Below the pieces are notes generated by a model. The model saw only the letters and a program-made list of their open reading frames with translations. It made no database searches and was not told where the DNA came from. Below are positions 1 through 7,995 of a stretch of 20,154 nt of DNA, one piece after another (position 1 is the first letter of the stretch; the number at the start of each line of letters is the position of its first letter). The position numbers and the translations under genes were made by a program. Origin of the DNA: Chara braunii (taxonomy: Eukaryota; Streptophyta; Charophyceae; Charales; Characeae); assembly GCA_003427395.1 (NCBI GenBank), contig BFEA01000067.1, positions 1,872,107 to 1,892,260 on the forward strand. Reading direction: 5' to 3'.

Positions 1-2
1 AC

Positions 3-2297
3 AAAGCTAACCGCGACAAATGCGAGTTTGTCCGGCAAGAGCTTGAATACTTGGGTCATTTTGTCTCTCCGGAAGGCATTCGTCTGTTGGCGGACAAGAT
101 TCAAGCCATCCAGGAGTGGCCCGAGCCGAAGAATGTGACGGACGTCCGATCCTTCCTCGGCTTGGCCGGTTATTATCAGCGCTTCATCAAGGGTTACTCG
201 AAGATCGCGGCCAACCTAAGCAAGTTACAAAGCGAGGAGCGGCCTTTTGACTTCGACGACGCGCGCCATTCTTTTGAGACACTCAAAGCGACACTCTTGT
301 CCGCCGAGGTGTTACATATATACGACCCACTTCTAGCTACGCGCGTCACTACCGATGCGTCGGGCTATGGCATTGGGACCGTCCTTGAGCAGCACGATGG
401 CACGGACTGGCACCCGATCGAGTACTTTAGCAAGAAAGTACATCCCGTGCATTCGATCGACGACGCACGGAAGAAGGAGCTTCTTGCCTTCGTCCATGCC
501 CTCAAGCGTTGGCGACATTTCCTCCTTGGTCGGAAAGCATTCCGATGGGTAACGGATAACAATCCGTTGGTATTCTACAAATCGCAAGACACGATTAACA
601 GTACCATTGCCCGTTGGATGGCTTTCATCGACCAGTTTGACTTTTTCCCCGATCACATAACCGGGAAGTCAAACCGCTTTGCGGACGCCCTCTCACGGCG
701 ACCGGATCTTTGCACCGCAGTCTACTCTACCTTCGAGATCGACGACGACTTGCGGGAGAGCTTCATCCGCGGCTATCAAGCCGACCCCCACTTTCGCGAC
801 AAGTACGCGAATTGCTCCTCTCCGAATCCAGTGCCTTCGCATTATCGGATCCAAGAGGGCTACTTACTTGTGCATTCACGGGGTAAGGATCTTCTTTGTG
901 TGCCGAATGATTCACACTTGCGCACACGGCTTCTTGGCGAGTTTCACGATGAGCCCGCCTCCGGACATTTTGGTGTCAACCGTACACTTGGCCGACTTCG
1001 CCAGCGGTTCTATTGGCCCGACCTTCTCAAGGACGCCACCCGCTATTGTGAGTCGTGCGAAGCCTGTCGGCGTTGCAAGTCACGCAACCATCGTCCGTTC
1101 GGCGAGCTACACCCATTACCAGTGCCCCTTGGGCGACGGAAAGCAATTGCTATGGATATCACCGGCCCCTTCCCGAAGCACAAGACCGGCGTTGATGGGA
1201 TCCTCACGGTCGTCGACCGCCTCACCAAGTACGCCATGTTTTTGCCTTGCCGCTATCCCGCAAAGGCACCGGAGTTAGCCGAGGTCTTATACACCGGTTG
1301 GATTCGCTCCAAGGGCTACCCCAAGGAGATCGTTTGCGATCAGGACACTCGCTTTCTCTCCGACTTTTGGGTCGCCCTCGTCAAGCGATGGGGCTCATCC
1401 TTGAAGCCGAGTTCGGCTCGCCACCCGCAAACCGATGGTCAAACGGAAAGGGCGCATCAGACCGCTCAAGTCCTTCTCCGCACTCTCATCCGTCCCGACC
1501 AGGTTGATTGGGTTGAACGCTTGCCAGACGTTGAGTTGGCTTACAACTCATCGATCCACCCGGCTATCGGGATGTCGTCGTTCGAGTTTGAGCATGGCTC
1601 ACCCATCTCATCGCCGCTGGGCGCTACTTTGCCGCGTACAGCCGAGAGCGACGACCATCTTGCGTTCCTTCGTCGCATGCAAGAGCTTCTTGTCAAGGCA
1701 CGGGACCAGATGTCGAAGACGCAAATACGGATGAGCCGTCAAGCCAACCGCAATCGCCTTCCTTGCCCGTTCCGCGCCGGCGATCTGGTTTGGGTCTCCG
1801 CAGCGGAGTTCAGCCTTGAGCAAGACATCTCTCGCAAGCTCCTTCCCAAGTGGATGCGGCCTTGGCGCATTCTCTCTGCAACTGGTGATGATCCCGAGGG
1901 GCCCTCGTTCCGCATCGCGGTGCCACCTCACTTGCCCGTCCACACGGTGTTCCACTGTTCCAAACTCGCTCCTTTTGTTTCAGCGGAGTCCGACGAGTTT
2001 CCCGGTCGACATACGCAAGACCCTCCTTCCATGGACGAATTTCAGGAGGCCGGCTACATCATCACCGACCGGCGCCATGGCAACAAAGAAACAGAGTTTC
2101 TACTTCACTTTTCCTACTGCAGCCACAAGGCTGACCATTGGCTGACGCGTTCGGAACCGCAGGCCACAGCCCCCGCCGTTCTCTCACGCTATCTTAGCAA
2201 AGGGAAGACTACGCAGAGCACTCCAGCTCCTCGCCATCCTCGCTACATTCCGCCATTGGATCGGCAGCTTCGCCCGCGCCCCGGCTCGTCTTCATAA
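3..2297 (+). CDS. pol: Ty3/gypsy pol polyprotein, C-terminal part (RT end, RNase H, integrase, chromodomain-like tail)
   Basis: The frame is open from codon 3-5 to the TAA at 2295-2297; the true start lies upstream. Numbering residues from 51, the RT thumb/connection is at 1-60 (FLGLAGYYQRFI motif). RNase H follows at about 96-215 with acidic D102 (TTDASG), E143 (KKELLA) and D169 (VTDNNPL). The integrase zinc finger is H299/H306/C336/C339. The integrase core is a DD35E triad: D369 (AMDITGPFP), D430 (VCDQDTRF), E466 (DGQTERAHQ), with 35 residues between the last two. The GPY/F-like region is around 595-640. A degenerate chromodomain-like segment (about 663-715) has Y669, F687, Y689 and W697 as likely core aromatics. 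The protein copies element RNA and integrates the cDNA; chromodomains of this group are known to bias insertion toward marked chromatin. No stops or frameshifts are seen. Confidence 0.95.
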   Translation, partial: KANRDKCEFVRQELEYLGHFVSPEGIRLLADKIQAIQEWPEPKNVTDVRSFLGLAGYYQRFIKGYSKIAANLSKLQSEERPFDFDDARHSFETLKATLLSAEVLHIYDPLLATRVTTDASGYGIGTVLEQHDGTDWHPIEYFSKKVHPVHSIDDARKKELLAFVHALKRWRHFLLGRKAFRWVTDNNPLVFYKSQDTINSTIARWMAFIDQFDFFPDHITGKSNRFADALSRRPDLCTAVYSTFEIDDDLRESFIRGYQADPHFRDKYANCSSPNPVPSHYRIQEGYLLVHSRGKDLLCVPNDSHLRTRLLGEFHDEPASGHFGVNRTLGRLRQRFYWPDLLKDATRYCESCEACRRCKSRNHRPFGELHPLPVPLGRRKAIAMDITGPFPKHKTGVDGILTVVDRLTKYAMFLPCRYPAKAPELAEVLYTGWIRSKGYPKEIVCDQDTRFLSDFWVALVKRWGSSLKPSSARHPQTDGQTERAHQTAQVLLRTLIRPDQVDWVERLPDVELAYNSSIHPAIGMSSFEFEHGSPISSPLGATLPRTAESDDHLAFLRRMQELLVKARDQMSKTQIRMSRQANRNRLPCPFRAGDLVWVSAAEFSLEQDISRKLLPKWMRPWRILSATGDDPEGPSFRIAVPPHLPVHTVFHCSKLAPFVSAESDEFPGRHTQDPPSMDEFQEAGYIITDRRHGNKETEFLLHFSYCSHKADHWLTRSEPQATAPAVLSRYLSKGKTTQSTPAPRHPRYIPPLDRQLRPRPGSSS

Positions 2298-2306
2298 GGA
2301 GGGGGG
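2296..2306 (+). other. Polypurine tract of the LTR element
   Basis: AAGGAGGGGGG overlaps the end of the pol stop codon and is followed two bases later by TGTTACATG. A purine run directly before a TG-starting LTR is the plus-strand primer expected in Ty3/gypsy elements. Confidence 0.75.
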
Positions 2307-2308
2307 CG

Positions 2309-3215
2309 TGTTACATGCTGAAAGCCTACACACGGGCCCCTCACGGGACCCGAGGTTGGAATAGGGCCCCCAGGTCGGGTCACCGCAACCTGAAGGCCCT
2401 ATGGCATTTTTACTTGGGCCTGCATCAGAAAAACGCCAGCTTTAGATTATTTTTTTAATCTTTATTTTATTTATTTGCTGCTGTTTTTCTAACGGGTGTA
2501 CTGTTGTCCGTTTTGTGGCCAGGTACACGCTTCTAGGGCCAGGGCCAGATTCAGGCCCAGAGGCTGAGCTCCTAAAAACGTTTGGACCTTTTCTTTTGTT
2601 TTCGATCAGATTTTGACCTGTTCGAACCCAGGCCGACGTTGAGGCCGGGTACGTCCGCACAGGACCGGTTTGAAGCCAGGTACCAGGAAGATTAATCCTN
2701 GACAGGGCCTGGANGTCCGGTAGGGACCCAGGCAGGCCGTTTTAGGCCAAGGACTGAACCAGTTTTCGAAGCCTGNGATCTGGACCNNGGATCGGAGTTT
2801 CNATCTGCACGGTCCAGAACGCAGGCCGTGGGTTTTCAGTCCTGGCCCAGCACTACTTAANCTGGGCCATTGCCCNGTTCGGACACACAAGGTACCAGGA
2901 GAAATCCAGCGTTATGCTGGTTCAGGAACTTGGCTGCTGCGCTATTTTGGAGACTCCCTGCTGCGCCATTTCGAGACTGCAGCTGNGCTGCTTCCCAGCC
3001 TATGATGATGATGATACGAATGTGTTGTTATTGATTTCCCGTTGTTTCACTCTTTGCGTCGCGCACATTGACACCTTGTGAATGTTGCACCTATGCTGCT
3101 GGTTGTTGCCACTTTCGTCATTGCTAGATCCTAGGCTTTCAGTGCATTTCACTTTCTGATATGCTACAACTTGCTGTCCCTTGGTGATTGCCAATCATTG
3201 AGCATCGTGAGATAC
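2309..3215 (+). repeat. Probable 3' LTR (start clear, end uncertain)
   Basis: The LTR should start with TG at 2309 (TGTTACATGCTG), just after the polypurine tract. No ORF of interest is found to its right. A plausible end is near 3215 (GAGATACA), ahead of AT-rich intron sequence, but no target-site duplication or second LTR is available to fix it. Isolated ambiguous bases at 2700, 2714, 2776, 2787-2788, 2802, 2861, 2876 and 2986 all fall inside, as expected where reads of diverged copies were merged. A (GAT)n stretch lies at about 3002-3015. Confidence 0.5.
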
Positions 3216-3411
3216 AATGCATGGTGTTGATATTGCAAGCTTTTTTTATATTATTATAATTATTATTTTTATAACATTATTTTGATATTGCGAGCTTCTT
3301 GATTGGGTTCATTACAGTATTTGACTTTCCAAGCCAGAAAACAGGTGGGAAAAAAAAAAGTGAGACAGATCCGAAAATGCAAAAGGAAGAGCGGGAGGAG
3401 AAGATTTGCAC
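3216..3411. other. AT-rich intron start, no gene
   Basis: This belongs to the intron after the motif V exon. It holds an AT-rich stretch (TATTATTATAATTATTATTT) flanked by two near copies of TTGATATTGCAAGCTT at about 3230 and 3282. Nothing coding is seen. Confidence 0.5.
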
Positions 3412-3542
3412 CTTCGATCCCAAATCGGTTCCATGAGATAAACATGAGCCACAAAGCTCAAGTCAAGGCCCAGAGCCCCAGTGCCATCCATCAGCAATAC
3501 TGAGCAAAGTGGATCAGTTTGAAACCGCCGCAAGGACTTCGC
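3412..3542 (-). CDS. SNF2-type gene, helicase motif V exon (43 codons plus 2 nt)
   Basis: The acceptor is TTATTGCAG (AG at 3543-3544). The protein reads AKSLRRFQTDPLCSVLLMDG, then TGALGLDLSF and VYLMEPIWDR. DGTGALGLDLS is motif V and corresponds to the GGVGLNL stretch of other SNF2 enzymes; YLMEPIWD corresponds to LDPWWN. The donor is GATCGAAG|GTGCAA, leaving AG, which fits a following Ser codon (WDRS, then the LEEQV...RAHRMG region known in the family). That next exon, with motif VI, is not present between 1 and 3411, where the retrotransposon lies, so it must be outside the window. Confidence 0.92.
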
Positions 3543-6500
3543 CTGCAATAACAAAACATAACATAATTTTTTTGAGTCAGGACTCAGAAGTAATATTCAA
3601 CATTACTGGGCAGCTAAAATGGCTAGTAAAAAGGGTGAACTAGAGATTTCTCTCTTTCAGAAGCTAAAAGTGCAAGAGTTTTAGCTCAGTATTAAATATC
3701 CAACTCATATCTACTAACTTACTAAGAATATCAAGTATATTATGAATACTAGGGGACCTGTTGCGGCTGCGCCCGCAAAAATGAAGGAAGGTACAGTAGC
3801 CCAGCAAGTAGCATACATTCATGCTCTTTTCTTTATTCAGTTTGACTGCTCCGTAGGCGATCTGGGCTGAAATGGTGTAGTGGAGAGAGCCTGGGGGCAC
3901 TTTTTAGAAGTCCCCATCACGTATAAGAGTGCCATTATTGTTAAGCAGATCTCTCGTCCCTTCCCCCTCCCCCCCCTCCGTGGGTGATCTGGGCTGAAAT
4001 GGTGTGGTTGAGGGTGCCTTGGGGCACTTGTTCGATCAAGTATAAGAGTGCCATTATTGCTAAGCAGATCTCTCCTCCCTTTCCCCCCCCCCCCCCCTCG
4101 AGAAAGGTCTATACTCTCTCTCTCTCTCTCTCTCTCTTGCATGCGCCCATGCAGATTCCCCGTTTCTTTGCCTGTGCCCATGCAGATTGTCCGTTTCTTT
4201 GCGTGCGCCCATGCGCGCATATTTTCTGTTTCTTTGCGTGCGCCCATGTGGATTTTCTGTTTCTTTTTTTCTTTTTAATGGTCTCGATGGACCACGGATC
4301 AGATATGAAACTGATCGGGACAGGTAGTACACTGTTCTAGTCAGAGTTTCTCTCTCTTGCACGCGCTGTCCTAGTCAGAGTTTCTCCCTCTCACGCGCAC
4401 ACACCTGAAGTTGGTTACTATATGTTCCACGTGTGCATTGCCCCAGTACAGTTCGCGGTACCGGCGCTGGCCCTGTAGGCACGCGGGCCTGGTAATGCGC
4501 AATGCCGGGGTAGGCACGCAGGCCTGATACCGTATGTGGTGCACCACGGGACCGGTCACCTTCTAAGAAAAAACAATCAGCAGACGACCGGGACCGTTGC
4601 GGAGGGCCCCGATCGTCTGCTTGTCACAGGCAGGAAATTAGCGATAGTTATATATGTAGTGACAATAAACTTGAATAAAGTAATTATCGGCGCGGGGTCA
4701 GCGCTGGTGGCTGGAGAAGACCAGACAACTGTTGCAACATCAAGGATTTTGCCGAACTGCTACGTTCCCTAGGCAGCAGGATCAACCTGCCCCTATCCAT
4801 TAACTGTTGATACGCAGACCCAAGTTTCTGTCCACACGCCATAAGATGAACAGAACAAAATATCCCCCAGAGCAGAAATATAGCCTGGCAGAGTCCCCAC
4901 AGCAGAAAGTTAGCCCTGTAACAATGTCCCCTACAAGTTCCCACACGATCAGCGGCACAACCTTGCACCTACCTGCCTTCGGGATTGCTGGTAAATCCTC
5001 AGGCGAGGTGGTTCGGATGCTCTTTTTTTTTTCTTTTCCCCTGATGTTTTTGATTGGAGCCCAGCTGGTCATTTACCCTAATCTTTTCTGGGACACCAAC
5101 TATTGGCAAAGGTTTGTCCAACCTGAGGGGGTGAGCGCCTACTCACATCCGCTCACGACATGGTCTGTGGCAGTTGCGGGGTTGAGCGCCTACTGAGCAT
5201 GAAGCGCAGTCAAAAGCACCACACCAGTACCCTGGGTCCCTGACCAAACATTCACAACAGGTGTAAAGAATTTTGTGGAAGACGGTGGTGACTGATAGGT
5301 CAAAAGGCCAGACTTGAAACAGGGGAATCACAGTAAGTTTGACAGTTCACAAAACAGCAGGTCTCAAACACAGTACTTGAGACTTGAGTTTCGAGTCTTC
5401 TAACAACACAAGCCCCCTCTCATTCAATGTGAGTGTCGGTTTCACCCCCTTGTGAGGCAGGTTACATGTGCCTGCTGAAACACGTTGCGAGCGATAGGAA
5501 CCACAACTTTGGTGCGGCGTTTTTGTAAAATAATCAAGTTGTTGAATAACTCTGTTCTTCGTACTTTGCCGACTGTGTCCGAGGTTGCGCTGCATCTCCA
5601 TTATTACCTCTACCCGAGCGAAAAGAGGTCGGTGCATCGTTGTCGTATAACTCTTTTCGTCATACTTTGCCGACACTGTGTCGAAGATTTGAGATGCATC
5701 TCCATTATTACCTCTACCCGAGGGAACAGCGATCGGACCATCCAGCGGATGTTACAAGAGTACGATGAGGTCGCAGATACGGCCTGAGCGAGTTGCTGTA
5801 TTTCTTCCAAAGTAGCATTTACGCACGCAGGCTGTTCCACAGTTATTATACAGGCTGATAATGAGGTTGTACAGGTGGTTTAGGGTGTCGTGGAGGTTGA
5901 TTCATGTAAGTGGGGAGCTTAGGGTGTGTGTTTGTGCGAGTGGGTTTTTGTAAAGGTGCTTTAGAAGGTTGTTTATAGAAGTGGTGAAATCCTGGAATGA
6001 GTGAGCACTGAGCAGAGAAAACGCTCTCACCCGCAAAGACGCTGGCATTGGACTGTACATGCTTGCGTGACGAATTCCAGCTTCCGTCAGCTGCACACAA
6101 GATAACCGATTCCCAAAGTTAACCAAAACTATTAGCTAGCACACTCTGGTTAGTGGTTTCATCTGCAAGAAACAAGACGGAGATCGGTCAAGCTTCAATA
6201 TCCAAGCAATGCCATCTGCTTCAGTTTGATTCTCATTTCACTTTTCCTACTATCTTTCATCAGTGAGCATGGCTGCTACTACCTGAACAGCTTGACATTC
6301 AAATGGACCCATTTAAAACCCTCCGATGGCTTAGCCCCTAAACCCAAGTACATAGCCCGTGATGGATAGTGGAAGATAAAAAAGGATAATATTGAGAGAA
6401 GACTATGTAGTAGTAAAAATGCAGCTGTCCCCCATATGAGGAGAAGGCAGCATGTATATACATTGTCACATAAGTGACATAACTATGAACTAAAAGAGCG

Positions 6501-7939
6501 CACTTTGCGAAACAAAAGGCAAAAATAAGAAATTAAAAACAAGACAAACACGAAGGGCACACTGAAACCATACATTTTTCTCATTCTTCTTTTAACTCCC
6601 CCTTCCCCGCGCCTCTCTCGTACAAGGCTCGCTACATTGATGGAGTTCAGAGCGAGCTGCCGCCATCCCCGTGTGCCATAACAGCCCACTTGCAAGCTGT
6701 GAGAAAGAGGCAGAGTGAAGGGGGAGGGGATAAACACAGGGAGGAGAGATGGAGAGCAGACAAACAAAGCAACGATAAACGGAAAGTAAGGGAAAATATG
6801 GAGTGTGGAGTGAAGATGAACGCAAAAGAGGATAAGAAAAGGCTCAAGAATGAGTCTGTCCTTGATGACAGAGAGGACATTGTTAGGATGAGCTGGATGA
6901 ACACATGGAAGACCTAACTGAGCATTCTCAGTGCAACAATTGCCACGACGGCTGGCATTGAGCATGTCCACCATACACCCCCGAGAAATGGCATGTTGAT
7001 TGCAGGCCAAAATGAAAGAAGAACGGTCACCACAAAAGAACATGCATTCAGTATAGCGCCCATGGCCGCAAAATGGACATATAGTGTCCGGATGCGGAGG
7101 GTGCCTGCAGTCAGGACCGGTGGGACAGTCCTCTGCACACATGGATGCAGAAACCATGTCAATGTAGTGATTGTGACAGAGACGATGGCGGCTACAGCCG
7201 AGTGTAACAGTGTTTGTGGCTGTGCAAAGGAGAAGGTCGCAGAGTGTTGGTACATTGTCTTGCTGCAGCACGGGGCCAGAGGAATGATCCTCGACATAAA
7301 AGAGATTGGAGACGGTTTGTTGTGGCAAGAAAACAGCATCATTTTGTAAGAAATCAGTGACATCAATCATGGCATGGGCCATGGTGCCGTTGTCCCACAG
7401 CTCCCAGTGGTCAAGGGCATGTACGATGGCCATGTAATGGCCAGGGCCATGCACAATGCAGGCAGAGATGTGGGATGGAGGATTAAACCACTCACCTGCT
7501 CGAGCATTGCGTAGTTCAAGTTGACGGTCCCTCATTGCTACTTGTAGGACAGCAATGGTAAAGCCTCCTTCGCTGGTATAATTACAATCCTCTGGCTGTC
7601 ATTGGGAAACATCAGCATCAAGCTGAAGGGCAATTGCAAGGCAGTCTGATGGTGTATAAAACGGGTGGTGGAGAATGTGAAGACATATTAGTTGCCGTCA
7701 GACCACAGAGATTGGTGAGGTTCTCAGGCTGACATGTCCGGATGTCGATTCAGATGGCGCCCTTCCTCGCGCCCTGCCACTTTTTGAGGCCTGAATCCTG
7801 CTGCTCAGGTTCAAAAGCATGTGGTTCCAGAATTTTGAAGTCTTGCTCCACTACAACTAACTCAGCCTTCCTGTTCTCCCTGTGTTCTCTCCGCCCTCCA
7901 CCCCCCCCCCCCNTCTCTCTCTCTCTCTCTCTCTCAAAG

Positions 7940-7995
<56 letters not shown>

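Larger units (their letters stand above)
1..3215 (+). mobile_element. Ty3/gypsy LTR retrotransposon (chromovirus-like), 3' part
   Basis: The element enters from outside the window and contains, in order, the end of reverse transcriptase, RNase H, integrase, a chromodomain-like tail, a polypurine tract and the start of a 3' LTR. RT-RNaseH-integrase order is that of Ty3/gypsy elements. It lies on the plus strand, antisense to the SNF2-type gene, in the intron after the 3412-3542 exon. The pol frame is open throughout with catalytic residues intact, so insertion looks fairly recent. The right-hand boundary is uncertain because the 5' LTR is outside the window. Confidence 0.85.
3543..6030 (-). 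other. Intron of the SNF2-type gene (2.5 kb), repeat-rich
   Basis: The intron lies between the micro-exon and the motif V exon. It contains the tandem duplications at 3849-4100, 4137-4263 and 5541-5723, a CT microsatellite near 4113-4136, a doubled TAGTCAGAGTTTCTC at about 4338 and 4372, a doubled GTAGGCACGC(G/A)GGCCTG at about 4475 and 4511, and a doubled GAGCGCCTACT near 5133 and 5184. Open frames here, including one at 4807-5196, show no recognisable protein. Confidence 0.8.

Noticed and set aside
679-1278. 199-codon open frame overlapping pol in another frame
   Set aside because: A shadow of the intact pol frame with no recognisable protein.
4807-5196. 129-codon plus-strand open frame with a hydrophobic stretch
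   Set aside because: The hydrophobic part comes from a T-run, the first part includes small repeats, and no homology is recognised.
6483-6878. C-terminal 130 residues of the long minus-strand Josephin-like frame
   Set aside because: It reads as low-complexity hydrophobic sequence from a pyrimidine tract ending in a splice-acceptor-like CAG, so it is more likely intron than protein.
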